This document shows, piece by piece, positions 24,959 to 34,446 of a stretch of 64,000 bases of DNA. Numbering within the stretch: position 1 is the stretch's first letter; every line of letters begins with the position of its first letter. A program made the translations under genes and the position numbers. Under the pieces are notes generated by a model. The model was not told the origin of the DNA and did not search any database. It worked only from the letters and a program-made list of their open reading frames with translations. Source of the stretch: Salsipaludibacter albus (lineage in GTDB: Bacteria; Actinomycetota; Nitriliruptoria; Nitriliruptorales; Nitriliruptoraceae); NCBI RefSeq assembly GCF_019798055.1, contig NZ_JAHOPH010000011.1, forward strand, positions 62,001-126,000, written 5' to 3'.

Positions 24959-25750
24959 TCAGGGTGGGACCGAGCTGGCCTCCGGGTCGAGGGACGCCGT
25001 GACCACGAAGTTGTCGAGGTAGGAGCGGGCCGCGCGGTCGAACGCCCCCGAGCACGTGATCAGGACCAATTCGGACGGCGATCGCGTGGCATAGACCTCG
25101 TCGGTCGGCAGCGCGGCCTTGGGGTACTGGACGGTGTCGCGGACGCGGAACACCGCGACGGAGCCGTCCTCGCGGGTCACGTCGACCCGCTGGCCGACAA
25201 CCAGCTCGCGCAGCCGGTGGAAGACCGCCGGGCCGGTCGTGGAGTCGACGTGGCCGACGATCACCGCCGGTGGGGCCTCGGCGTCGCCCGGGGCAGGACC
25301 GTCGGCGTACCACCCGGCGAGGTCGAAGTCCTCGGGCACCTGGAGGCTGCCGTCGGGGTTGAGCCCGAGCCGGACCAGCTCCGAGGTGATGCCGAGGTCG
25401 GGGATCGCGATCCGGACGGGCTCGGCATGGGGAAGGCCCGCCGGAACCGGTGGCGGCGACGGCGCGGGGGTCGACGGCGCGGGGTCCGGCTCCGGTGGCC
25501 TCGCCGTGTTGGCGGGCGTGGTCTCGGTGGGAGGCGCGGGCGACACCGGCGCGAACTGCGGCGTCACCGGGCCCGTGGGGGTCCCGGGATCCTCGATCGT
25601 GGCGACGGTGGCGACCGGGGGCAGGTCCCGCCCGCTCGTCGCGGCGACGGCCCCGGCGACCAGCACCGGTGCCGTGACGGTCGTCGCCACCAGCGCGGTC
25701 GCCAGGCGTCGTCCGTGGTGGCGCCGCCTGGTCGCGGAGTCGTCGGGCAC
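24959..25750 (-). CDS. Class E/F-like sortase
   Basis: This transpeptidase of 263 residues has an N-terminal signal anchor (about 16-37), a long Pro/Thr-rich stalk to about residue 108, and a sortase domain. The catalytic triad can be read as His167 (VIVGHVDS), Cys233 (LVLITCSGAF) and Arg242 (ARSYLDNF). The domain is short and of the class F/E type common in actinobacteria. Sortases attach surface proteins to peptidoglycan or polymerise pili. The excalibur protein gene downstream on the same strand (143 bp gap) is the best local substrate candidate; the giant secreted protein on the other side has no sorting signal. The GTG at 25750 has no strong ribosome site. Confidence 0.86.
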   Translation of the reverse strand: MPDDSATRRRHHGRRLATALVATTVTAPVLVAGAVAATSGRDLPPVATVATIEDPGTPTGPVTPQFAPVSPAPPTETTPANTARPPEPDPAPSTPAPSPPPVPAGLPHAEPVRIAIPDLGITSELVRLGLNPDGSLQVPEDFDLAGWYADGPAPGDAEAPPAVIVGHVDSTTGPAVFHRLRELVVGQRVDVTREDGSVAVFRVRDTVQYPKAALPTDEVYATRSPSELVLITCSGAFDRAARSYLDNFVVTASLDPEASSVPP

Positions 25751-26093
25751 GAGGTGGCCAGGGTCGGGGTCCGGTCCGGCGGGCGCCGATCACTCGCGAA
25801 GGCCGACGTCGGTGCCCGGGCGGCAGGATAGGGACTGACCGGCCCCCACCGGTCGATGTCGTGGTATCCCGACGACCTCGAGATGTGCGGACGGCGTACA
25901 CAACCTCCGCCGTTTCAAGGCATTCTTGCGCTACTTCTGGCAATGCCTCGACCGAAGTGCTACACCTCGTAGGTGAAACGTCGTACACGGGTGTGCAGCA
26001 GGTCGGCGACCGTACGCGTCGCCACGTGGGTGGGAAACCGTCCGATCGGCCTGGCCCGAGGACCGACCCCGACCGATCCGGAGCCTGCCCGCG
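25751..26093. other. Divergent intergenic region, 343 bp, no gene seen
   Basis: This gap separates the sortase gene (minus) from the 2094-residue protein gene (plus). It is less GC-rich than its surroundings at 25890-25990. It holds an imperfect hairpin, AGGCATT (25918-25924) with AATGCCT (25942-25948), and a compact inverted repeat CACCT-CGT-AGGTG at 25963-25975. I could not define a -35/-10 pair on either strand, so these are only candidate control sites. Confidence 0.5.
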
Positions 26094-29000
26094 ATGAATC
26101 CTGTCGTCCGACTGTCCCGTCCTGCCCGCAGCCTGCTCGTCGTCGTCCTGACGACGCTCGTGGCGCTCGCGCTGGCAGTGCCTGCCGCCCGAGCCCAGGA
26201 CGCCGACGTCCAGCCCGGCGTCACCTTGCGCGTGTACGACCTGGGCGGGGTGTCGCTGTCGGAACTGTGCACCCTGCGGAGCGGACAGACACCCAACGTC
26301 GACAAGTACATGCCGGTCATCGACTACTCGGCCGAGGCCGACTTCGAGATGTCGGACAACTTCATCTCGCACACGATCGCCGACCTGGTCGTGCCGACCG
26401 ACGGTGAGTACACCTTCCGGCTGACCAGCGACGACGGTTCGCGCCTGTCGCTGGACGGCGAGGTCGTCGTGGACCACGACGGGCTCCACGGCATCGACCC
26501 GCCGGCCGAGGGATCGGTCGCCCTGACTGCCGGCACGCACGAGCTCTTCCTCGAGCACTTCGAGGCGGGCGGCGGCCAGCAGGTCACGTTGGAGTGGCAG
26601 GCCCCCGGTGCGACCGGCTTCGAACTGGTGCCCACCGAGAACCTGCAGACCCCGAGCGACGTCGTGCGCGTGACCGCCCCCGGGACCAAGTCCTGCGAGG
26701 GCGCCACCGACACGCCCGGTGACGGTCTCCGACTGGACGCCGTGCACCCGAACTACGACCTCACCGACCTGCGCCCCGAGGGCTTCGAGCCGATGGTGTC
26801 CTCGCTGGCCTGGGACGACGACCGGCTCGTGCTGACCACCTCGGGCGACGTCAGCCCCGGCGGCGGCGTGCCGCCGTCGGAGACCGGTGAGCTGTACGTG
26901 CTCGACAACGTGACCGGCGTCACCAGCGCCGACCAGGTCACGGTGACCAAGCTCGCCGACGACCTCCTCAACCCGATGGGCGTCGCCGTCGTCGACGGCA
27001 CGATCTACGTGTCCGAGCGTGACGGCCTCGTCGCCATGCGCCCCGACACCGACGGTGACGGACTCCTCGAGCAGGAGCAGCTCGCCTCGTGGCCGTTCGG
27101 GGGCAACTTCCACGAGTTCGCCTTCGGCCTGCTCCACGAGGACGGCCACTTCTGGGTGAACCTGTCCGTGGCCATCGACGCCGGTGGTGCGACCACCGAC
27201 CCGCAGCCCGCGGACAACCGCGGGACCACGATCAAGATCGACCCCGACACCGGTGACGTCGAGTACGTGGCCAGCGGCCTGCGCACCCCCAACGGGATGG
27301 GACTGGGCCCGGACGGTCAGTTGATGGTGATGGACAACCAGGGGGCGTGGCTCCCGTCGTCCAAGCTCCTGGCGGTCGAGCAGGACCGGTTCTTCAACCA
27401 CCGCACCAACCCGCCCGGTCCCTTCGACGACCAGCCCGTCACCCGCCCGGTCCTGTGGCTGCCCCAGAACGAGATCAGCAACTCGCCCTCGAACCCCGTG
27501 CTGCTCGAGGACGGCCCGTTCGCCGGCCAGATGCTGTTCGGTGACGTGACCTACGGTGGTCTCCAGCGGGCCTTCCTCGAGGAGGTCGACGGGGTCATGC
27601 AGGGTGCGGCGTTCCGCCACACCGCGGGACTCGAGGCAGGCGTCAACCGCACCATCGTCGGTCCCGACGGCGACATCTACGTCGGTGGCATCGGCGAGGC
27701 CGGCAACTGGAGCGAGGGCGGCAAGCTGAAGTACGGCCTCCAGAAGCTCAGCCCGAACGGCACCAACGCCTTCGACGTCCAGGAGATGCGGGCCACGGCC
27801 ACCGGCTTCGAGTTCACCTACACCCAGCCCCTGTCGGCCGAGACCGTCGACGCCGTGACCGCCGACCCGGCGACCGCCTACCAGGTCGAGCAGTGGACCT
27901 ACAGCCCGTCGCCGTCCTACGGCGGTCCCAAGATCGGCGAGGAGTCCCTCACGCCGTCCGCGGCCACCGTGTCCGGCGACGCCACCACGGTCACCCTGGA
28001 GATCCCGGGCCTGAAGCGCAACCGTGTCGTGCACGTCCGCTCGCCGCGGCCGTTCACCTCCGACTCCGGCGAGCAGCTGTGGAACACCGAGGCGTGGTAC
28101 ACGCTCAACGAGATCCCCGACGACGAGCAGCCGCTCTTCCACGAGGCCGAGGAGGGGGTCCTGGACGGTGGTGCCGTGATCGCCACCGACCACGCCGCCT
28201 ACTCCGGTGACGGCTTCGTCGCCAGCGTCAACCAGGCCCACAGCGGCACCCGCTTCCGGGTCGTCGTCGACGAGGCCGGGTCCTACGACCTGGGGGTGCG
28301 CTACGCCAACGGTCCCAACCCGTTCTCCGGCGACAAGACCATGCGGATGCGGGTCAACGGCGAGGAGAGCCAGGAGGTGGTCTTCCCCAGCACCATCGAG
28401 TGGGGCATCTGGGCGACCCAGCGCGAACGCGTCGAGCTCGAGGCCGGGGCCAACCTGGTCGAGTTCGACGTCGGCCCGGACAGCACCGGGCACGTCAACC
28501 TCGACGCGATGACCGTCCGGCCCGCCGGTGAGCGGATCCAGCTGATGGGCGACGGTGCCGACGGCCTGTCCGAGTGGCAGCACACCGATGGACGCGCCCC
28601 CGAGTGGCCCGAGGTGTCCGACGGCGTCTACGAGGTGTGCTGTGGCGACCTGCGCACCAAGGAGGCGTTCGGCGACTACTCCCTGCACGTCGAGTTCTGG
28701 CTGCCCGAGTTCCCGCCGGACGTGACCGGCCAGGCGCGCGCCAACAGCGGCGTCTACCAGCAGGAGCGCTACGAGATCCAGGTGCTCGACTCGTTCGGCA
28801 TCGATCCGTTGCAGGACAACGACGCCGCGGCGATCTACACCCAGAAGGCCGCCGACAGCAACGAGGCGACCCCGCCCGAGACGTGGCAGACCTACGACAT
28901 CGACTACACCGCGGCGCGCTACGACGCCGACGGGAACAAGGTCGCCAACGCCCGGGTCACGGTGACCTGGAACGGCGTGGTCGTGCATGACGACGTCGAG

Positions 29001-32000
29001 ATCACCGGTCCGACCGGGGGCAACCTGCCCGAGGGCCCGGCGACCGGCGCGATCCGCCTGCAGGACCACGGCGACCCGGTCCGCTACCGCAACGTCTGGA
29101 TCGAGCCCGAGTACAACGCCGTGCCCGACCTGACCGCGACGGCCGAGCCGACCAGTGGCGTCGCGCCGCTCGACGTGGCGTTCACCGCGTCGGCGACCGA
29201 CCCCGAGGGCACCGACGTCACCTACTCGTGGGACTTCGGCGACGGCTCCGACACCGTCACGACCGCCGACGCCAGCCACACCTACGACACGCCGGGCACC
29301 TACCGGGCCTCGGTGACCGCCACCGACGCCGACGGTCGCTCGACGGGCCGTGCCTTCACCATCGACGTCGACCCGGACTGCTCGGGTGACGTCGATCCGA
29401 ACGACGAGTTCGAGGGTGATGCGCTCGACCTGTGCCGCTGGACCGAGATCCTGCGCGAGGACACCGACCACTACCGGGTCACCGACGGCGAGCTCCAGAT
29501 CGACGCGCTCGACGGTGACATGCACGGTGGCGCGACCAACGCCGCCAACGTCATCCTCCAGGACGCACCGGACACCGACAGCTGGTCGGCCACGACGCAC
29601 GTGACCCTGCCGCAGGGCGAGGAGTACGAGCAGGCCGGCATCCTCGTCCACCAGGACGACGACAACTTCGCCAAGCTCATGCTCATGGACGACCCGACCC
29701 GCGGGTGGATCGCCGAGTTCGGCCAGACCGTCGGTGGGTCCGCGATCCACGACGGCGGCCTGGACCAGTCCGCGCCGCTGCCCGACGGCATCAACACCGA
29801 CGGGGTCTGGCTGCGCGTGACCAGCAACGGCATCGGCCTGACCGCCGCATGGTCGGCCGACGGCGAGACGTGGACCTCGTTCGGTCGCACCCGTCCGCTG
29901 GACTCCCTGCCGGACCCGAACATCGGGCTGGCCGCCTACAACGGCGATGGCCAGGCCGCCGGGTTCGACTTCTTCCACGTCGGCGACGGCGGCGCGCCTG
30001 CCTGCCAGGACCCGACCACACCCGAGGAGGGCTACCGGATGCTGTTCGACGGCACGCCGGCGAGCTTCGACGAGTGGGTCATGGCCGGTCCCGGTGGCTT
30101 CGCGCTCCAGGAGGACTGCTCGCTGCTGTCCCAGGGCGGCCTCGGGCTGCTCTACCACCCGGACAGCTTCGAGTCCTACTCCCTGAAGCTGGACTGGAAG
30201 CTGGCCGGTGACGACAACGGCGGCGTGTTCGTCGGCTTCCCGAACCCCGGGGACGACCCGTGGGTCGCGGTCGACAACGGCTACGAGATCCAGATCGACG
30301 CGACCGACGACCCGGACTCGACCACGGGTGCCATCTACGACTTCCAGGCCCCGGTCGCCGACGCCCGCGATTCCGCGCTGAACCCGCCCGGCGAGTGGAA
30401 CTCCTACGAGCTGGTCGTGACGGGTGACCGCGTGCGCGTCATCCTCAACGGGGTCGAGGTCAACGACTTCACCAGCACCGAGGACAACCGCCTCGACGGC
30501 CTGACCCACGTGGGGATCCAGAACCACGGTGGCGGCGACGAGGTCTTCTACCGCGACATCCAGGTCATGGAGGTCGACACGCCGGACGGCCCGGCGCCCA
30601 GCCTCGAGCTGACCAGTCCCGACGACGGCGCCACCGTCGACGGCGACACCGTGACCGTCGCCGGCACGACCGACGGCGAGTCCGTCGACGTGCGGCTCGG
30701 GACGCAGCTGTGGGAGGTCACCCCGACCGACGGCGAGTTCAGCGTGGAGGTGCCGGTCGAGACCGGCGGAAACGACCTCACGGTGTACGCCTACGCCGAG
30801 GACGGCACCTCGACGGTCGCCACGCGCAGTGTCATGGCCCGCAACTACGGCGAGTTCGTCGGTTCGCTCGACGACCCGGCCGGTGACGACGACGGTCCGG
30901 GCAGCTACGTCTACCCGTCCAACGAGGTGTTCTCCGACGGCGTGTTCGACCTCACCGGCATGGAGGTGTACCGCGACGGGGACGACTACCGGTTCGTGGT
31001 CAGCATCGACGGCCCGGTCACCAACCCGTCCGGTTGGGGCGGCGACGAGATCGCCCTCCAGCGGGTCAACGTCTACGTGGGTGAGGGTGGGGGTGACGCC
31101 CAGGCAGCCCTGCCCGGCACCAACATGGACACCGAGTCGTCCTGGGAGTCCACCGTGGTGATCCACGGTCGGTTCGACCAGGCCGGCGTGTGGGCGCCCG
31201 ACGGCACCAAGATCGCCGACGGCGAGCTCTTCGCGGTCCCCGAGACCAACGAGTTCGGTGTCGTGGTGCCCGCCAGCGCCTTCGGTGACCTCGACCTCGA
31301 CAGTGCCGCCTACGGCACCGCGATGTTCATCGACGCCGAGGGTGGCGAGGGCATCGGCAACGTCCGGCCCGTCTACTCCCTGGAGTACTGGGAGAACCCG
31401 CCCGCGGGCATGGGCTACATCAACGAGTGGCGCCCGGGTGGCGGTGCCGGCGAGTGGGACTCGAGCCCGTCGCACGACACCGACACCAGTGACCCCAACG
31501 CCCTCGACGTCATCGTCGGACCCGGCCAGGACCAGTCCGTGGTCCTGGACTGGACCATCGACTCGCCCACCCAGGTGCCGATGCTGGCGCTGGACGGCGC
31601 GCTCGAGCCGCTGACCCTGGACGTGTCGGTCGACCCGGCCGACCCCGACGGACAGGACGGCTGGTACGTCTCGCCGGTCACCGTCACGGCGACCAGCACC
31701 GACGACGCCACGATCGAGTTCTCGGTCGACGGCAGTGAGTGGGTCGCCGACGAGGACGGTGTCCTCGAGGTGACGGCCGACGGGTCCCACACCGTGGAGG
31801 TCCGCGCCGTCCGTGGTGACGAGACCACAGAGGTCGAGACCATCAGCATCGACCTCGACGGCACCGCGCCCGAGGTCGACGTGGACGGGATCACCGACGG
31901 GGCCACCGTCGGGTCCTCCGACGTCGTCGACGTGGCGGTCGACGCCACCGATGCCACGTCCGGCGTGGCCGAGGTCGTCGTGACGGTCGACGGTGACGAG

Positions 32001-32378
32001 GTCGCCTCGGGTGACGCGCCACACTCACTGTCGCTGCAGGCCTGGGACTGGTCGCTCGGCGAGCACGTCCTGACCGTCGAGGCGGTCGACGTCGCGGGAA
32101 ACAGCGTGGTCACGGAGGTGACCTTCACGATCGAGACGTCCCTGGACGACCTCCAGGCCCACCTGGACCGGCTGGCCGACCAGGGCGAGCTCGACGACAA
32201 GGACCACCGCTGGATGACGCGCAAGGTCGAGCTGGCCGAGCGCATGGACGACCGCGGCAACGTGGACGCCTACCATGACCAGCTCGAGGCGCTCCTCGGC
32301 TGGGCCGAGCGACTGGACTCCGCGGACGCGCGTGACCTGCTGGTCCGCGAGCTGGAGGGGCTGCTCGACCAGTCCTGA
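26094..32378 (+). CDS. Giant secreted multidomain carbohydrate-active protein (PA14, propeller, CBM, two DUF1080, PKD)
   Basis: A 2094-residue secreted protein with signal peptide cleavage after residue 34 (ARA|QD). Domains I read, in order: PA14 (about 42-189); a beta-propeller like those of sugar dehydrogenases (216-556); a beta-sandwich module (557-684); a CBM6/35-like domain (682-812); a DUF1080 / 3-keto-disaccharide hydrolase-type lectin fold (814-1006); PKD (1008-1094, WDFGDGS); and a DUF1349-like concanavalin fold (1101-1298). These are followed by a second DUF1080 (1309-1497), an Ig-like domain (1501-1583), a glucodextranase-C-like module (1583-1837), two further Ig/chitobiase-like modules (1840-2013), and a helical FIMAH-like end (2013-2094). 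It probably binds and processes polysaccharide outside the cell. No LPXTG or C-terminal membrane span is present. A strong terminator follows. Confidence 0.85.
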   Translation: MNPVVRLSRPARSLLVVVLTTLVALALAVPAARAQDADVQPGVTLRVYDLGGVSLSELCTLRSGQTPNVDKYMPVIDYSAEADFEMSDNFISHTIADLVVPTDGEYTFRLTSDDGSRLSLDGEVVVDHDGLHGIDPPAEGSVALTAGTHELFLEHFEAGGGQQVTLEWQAPGATGFELVPTENLQTPSDVVRVTAPGTKSCEGATDTPGDGLRLDAVHPNYDLTDLRPEGFEPMVSSLAWDDDRLVLTTSGDVSPGGGVPPSETGELYVLDNVTGVTSADQVTVTKLADDLLNPMGVAVVDGTIYVSERDGLVAMRPDTDGDGLLEQEQLASWPFGGNFHEFAFGLLHEDGHFWVNLSVAIDAGGATTDPQPADNRGTTIKIDPDTGDVEYVASGLRTPNGMGLGPDGQLMVMDNQGAWLPSSKLLAVEQDRFFNHRTNPPGPFDDQPVTRPVLWLPQNEISNSPSNPVLLEDGPFAGQMLFGDVTYGGLQRAFLEEVDGVMQGAAFRHTAGLEAGVNRTIVGPDGDIYVGGIGEAGNWSEGGKLKYGLQKLSPNGTNAFDVQEMRATATGFEFTYTQPLSAETVDAVTADPATAYQVEQWTYSPSPSYGGPKIGEESLTPSAATVSGDATTVTLEIPGLKRNRVVHVRSPRPFTSDSGEQLWNTEAWYTLNEIPDDEQPLFHEAEEGVLDGGAVIATDHAAYSGDGFVASVNQAHSGTRFRVVVDEAGSYDLGVRYANGPNPFSGDKTMRMRVNGEESQEVVFPSTIEWGIWATQRERVELEAGANLVEFDVGPDSTGHVNLDAMTVRPAGERIQLMGDGADGLSEWQHTDGRAPEWPEVSDGVYEVCCGDLRTKEAFGDYSLHVEFWLPEFPPDVTGQARANSGVYQQERYEIQVLDSFGIDPLQDNDAAAIYTQKAADSNEATPPETWQTYDIDYTAARYDADGNKVANARVTVTWNGVVVHDDVEITGPTGGNLPEGPATGAIRLQDHGDPVRYRNVWIEPEYNAVPDLTATAEPTSGVAPLDVAFTASATDPEGTDVTYSWDFGDGSDTVTTADASHTYDTPGTYRASVTATDADGRSTGRAFTIDVDPDCSGDVDPNDEFEGDALDLCRWTEILREDTDHYRVTDGELQIDALDGDMHGGATNAANVILQDAPDTDSWSATTHVTLPQGEEYEQAGILVHQDDDNFAKLMLMDDPTRGWIAEFGQTVGGSAIHDGGLDQSAPLPDGINTDGVWLRVTSNGIGLTAAWSADGETWTSFGRTRPLDSLPDPNIGLAAYNGDGQAAGFDFFHVGDGGAPACQDPTTPEEGYRMLFDGTPASFDEWVMAGPGGFALQEDCSLLSQGGLGLLYHPDSFESYSLKLDWKLAGDDNGGVFVGFPNPGDDPWVAVDNGYEIQIDATDDPDSTTGAIYDFQAPVADARDSALNPPGEWNSYELVVTGDRVRVILNGVEVNDFTSTEDNRLDGLTHVGIQNHGGGDEVFYRDIQVMEVDTPDGPAPSLELTSPDDGATVDGDTVTVAGTTDGESVDVRLGTQLWEVTPTDGEFSVEVPVETGGNDLTVYAYAEDGTSTVATRSVMARNYGEFVGSLDDPAGDDDGPGSYVYPSNEVFSDGVFDLTGMEVYRDGDDYRFVVSIDGPVTNPSGWGGDEIALQRVNVYVGEGGGDAQAALPGTNMDTESSWESTVVIHGRFDQAGVWAPDGTKIADGELFAVPETNEFGVVVPASAFGDLDLDSAAYGTAMFIDAEGGEGIGNVRPVYSLEYWENPPAGMGYINEWRPGGGAGEWDSSPSHDTDTSDPNALDVIVGPGQDQSVVLDWTIDSPTQVPMLALDGALEPLTLDVSVDPADPDGQDGWYVSPVTVTATSTDDATIEFSVDGSEWVADEDGVLEVTADGSHTVEVRAVRGDETTEVETISIDLDGTAPEVDVDGITDGATVGSSDVVDVAVDATDATSGVAEVVVTVDGDEVASGDAPHSLSLQAWDWSLGEHVLTVEAVDVAGNSVVTEVTFTIETSLDDLQAHLDRLADQGELDDKDHRWMTRKVELAERMDDRGNVDAYHDQLEALLGWAERLDSADARDLLVRELEGLLDQS

Positions 32379-32444
32379 ACACGTCCCCCACCGGTCGCCG
32401 CGTCGTGCCTGCACCACGGCCGGCGCCGGTGGGGGACACCGCCA

Positions 32445-32481
32445 CGTCGGCCCGGACACCACCTCGGTGTCCGGGCCGACG
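32445..32481 (+). terminator. Terminator-like hairpin after the giant secreted protein gene
   Basis: A perfect 16-bp stem, CGTCGGCCCGGACACC with GGTGTCCGGGCCGACG, closes a 5-nt loop ACCTC. It lies 66 bp after the stop codon. No T-run follows. Confidence 0.8.
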
Positions 32482-32524
32482 GCCGTGTCACCCACGTGAT
32501 GGGCCGACCGACCGGCAATTTCCT

Positions 32525-32553
32525 TTGACGTCGAAATAGTTTCGACGTACGGT
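32525..32553 (+). promoter_or_regulatory. Promoter of the mutase gene with an embedded 21-bp operator
   Basis: TTGACG (32525-32530) and TACGGT (32548-32553) are a -35/-10 pair with an exact 17-bp spacer. The spacer is largely occupied by the palindrome ACGTCGAAA-TAG-TTTCGACGT (32528-32548), whose arms overlap both hexamers. Bound protein would block RNA polymerase, so repression is likely. The start codon is at 32581, with AGGAG upstream. Confidence 0.78.
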
Positions 32554-32580
32554 GGTGGTCCGTCCAGCCCAGGAGCCCCC

Positions 32581-34296
32581 GTGGCGACCGACCCCCATCC
32601 CGGCACCCCCGACCGCTCCGATGCCGAGCGCGTCGACCCCGCCGACGGGCCGGACCGCGTGGCCTGGGAGCAGGCGTACGCCCGTGCGGGGGAGCGTGAC
32701 GCCGACTTCACGACCCTGTCGGGCATCCCGCTGGAGCCGCTGTACGGCCCCCACAACACCGAGGTCGACTTCGACCGGATCGGCTACCCCGGCCAGGCGC
32801 CCTACACCCGCGGCGTCTACGCCTCGATGTATCGCACACGGCCGTGGACGATCCGCCAGTTCGCCGGGTTCGCCGATCCCGACGAGACCAACAAGCGGTT
32901 CCACGACCTCGTCGATGCGGGCCAGCACGGGCTGTCGGTCGCCTTCGACATGCCGACCCTCATGGGACTGGACTCCGACGACGAGCGGTCACTGGGCGAG
33001 GTCGGCCACTGTGGTGTCGCCATCGACACGATCCACGACATGGAACGGCTCTTCGAGGGCCTGCCGCTGGGCGACATCACGACGTCGATGACCATCAACG
33101 CCCCGGCCGTGACCCTGTTCGCGATGTACGCGGTCGCGGCGGAGCGCCAGGGGTTCTCGCTCGACCAGCTGGGCGGGACGCTCCAGACCGACATCTTCAA
33201 GGAGTACATCGCGCAGAAGGAGTGGCTGTTCCCGCCCCAGCCGCACCTGAGGCTGATCGGCGACCTGATCGAGTTCTGCACCCGCGAGGTTCCCCGCTAC
33301 CACCCGGTGTCCATCTCGGGCTACCACATCCGCGAGGCCGGCTCGACCGCGGCACAGGAGCTCGCGTTCACCCTGGCCGACGGCTTCGCCTACGTCGAGC
33401 TGGGCATGTCCCGTGGCCTGCACCCGGACGAGTTCGTGCCACGCTTCTCGTTCTTCTTCGACGCCCACCTCGACTTCTTCGAGGAGATCGCCAAGTTCCG
33501 GGCCGGTCGCCGGATCTGGGCACGGTGGATGCGCGAGCGCTACGGCGCCACGGCCGAACGTGCCATGCTGATGCGCTTCCACACCCAGACCGCCGGGGTC
33601 AGCCTCACCGGCCAGCAGCCGGACAACAACATCGTCCGGACGGCCATCGAGGCGCTCGCCGCCGTGCTGGGCGGCACCCAGTCCCTGCACACCAACGCGC
33701 TGGACGAGGTGCTCGCCCTGCCCAGCGACCACGCCGCCAAGGTCGCGCTGCGGACCCAGCAGGTGATCGCCGAGGAGACCGGTGTCACCAACGTCATCGA
33801 CCCGCTCGGGGGATCGTGGTTCGTCGAGTCGCTGACCGACGAGATGGAGCGTCGGGTCGAGGAGATCTTCGCCACCATCATCGACATGGGCGACGACGGC
33901 ACCGTGACCTCGGGGCTGTTGCGGGGCATCGAGGACGGCTGGTTCATGTCCGAGATCGCCGACGCGGCCTTCACCTTCCAGAACCGGGTCGAGAAGGGCC
34001 GGTTCCGACAGGTCGGGGTCAACGCCCACGTCGACGACGACGACGAGGAGCTCGACATCCTGCGGATCTCCAACGAGGTCGGTGAGCGCCAGGCCGTCCG
34101 GGTCGCCGAGGTCCGCGCGAACCGCGACCAGGCACGCCACGCCGCCGCGATGGAGGCCATGGTCGCGGCCGCCGGGACCGACGCCAACATGCTCGAGCCG
34201 ATCATGGAGGCCGTGCGTGCCGACGCCACGGTCGGCGAGATCAGCCGGGCCCTCCAGGACGTGTGGGGGACCTACTCCGAGGTGCCGCGGCTGTAG
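32581..34296 (+). CDS. Methylmalonyl-CoA mutase-type acyl-CoA mutase, catalytic (large) subunit
   Basis: This catalytic TIM-barrel subunit of a B12-dependent acyl-CoA mutase has 571 residues and lacks the C-terminal cobalamin-binding domain, so a separate small subunit must exist elsewhere. Signature stretches are MYRTRPWTIRQFAGF, GLSVAFDMPT, DITTSMTINAPA, TLQTDIFKEYIAQ, SISGYHIREAGSTA and RFHTQTAGVSLTGQQPDNNI. Tyr84 (SMYRTRPW) matches the Tyr of methylmalonyl-CoA mutase that isobutyryl-CoA mutases replace with Phe, which favours methylmalonyl-CoA. The residues after about 525 (VRANRDQARHAAAMEAM) are the usual tail. It is controlled by the palindromic promoter at 32525-32553. MeaB and the epimerase are encoded about 10 kb upstream. 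Confidence 0.9.
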   Translation: MATDPHPGTPDRSDAERVDPADGPDRVAWEQAYARAGERDADFTTLSGIPLEPLYGPHNTEVDFDRIGYPGQAPYTRGVYASMYRTRPWTIRQFAGFADPDETNKRFHDLVDAGQHGLSVAFDMPTLMGLDSDDERSLGEVGHCGVAIDTIHDMERLFEGLPLGDITTSMTINAPAVTLFAMYAVAAERQGFSLDQLGGTLQTDIFKEYIAQKEWLFPPQPHLRLIGDLIEFCTREVPRYHPVSISGYHIREAGSTAAQELAFTLADGFAYVELGMSRGLHPDEFVPRFSFFFDAHLDFFEEIAKFRAGRRIWARWMRERYGATAERAMLMRFHTQTAGVSLTGQQPDNNIVRTAIEALAAVLGGTQSLHTNALDEVLALPSDHAAKVALRTQQVIAEETGVTNVIDPLGGSWFVESLTDEMERRVEEIFATIIDMGDDGTVTSGLLRGIEDGWFMSEIADAAFTFQNRVEKGRFRQVGVNAHVDDDDEELDILRISNEVGERQAVRVAEVRANRDQARHAAAMEAMVAAAGTDANMLEPIMEAVRADATVGEISRALQDVWGTYSEVPRL

Positions 34297-34335
34297 CCAG
34301 TCGGCCGGGTCCGGTCAGGCGGGCTCGGCAGCCCC

Positions 34336-34391
34336 ACGACGAACGACGCGCCGCCACCGGGATCACCGGGGGCGGCGCGTTCGAACGTCGT
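34336..34391 (+). terminator. Two-tier terminator hairpin after the mutase gene
   Basis: An inner 10-bp stem (ACGCGCCGCC at 34346-34355 with GGCGGCGCGT at 34371-34380) is nested inside an outer 6-bp stem (ACGACG at 34336-34341 with CGTCGT at 34386-34391). The loop itself contains ACCGG/ACCGG repeats. It sits in the 150-bp gap between the mutase gene and the convergent small gene. Confidence 0.72.
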
Positions 34392-34446
34392 GAACGGCGG
34401 GTGGCCGGTCATGCTGGCGACGTGGCTGGGCGGGGCCGGGATCGGC

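Noticed and set aside
24846-32024. A 2392-codon open frame on the minus strand opposite the giant secreted protein gene
   Set aside because: It is a by-product of codon bias on the other strand: the peptide is a His/Arg/Val/Gly-rich string without domains, while the plus-strand frame has a signal peptide and many recognisable modules.
26094-32378. The giant secreted protein as substrate of the adjacent sortase
   Set aside because: Its C-terminus is a helical FIMAH-like domain ending LEGLLDQS, with no LPXTG-like motif, hydrophobic span or basic tail.
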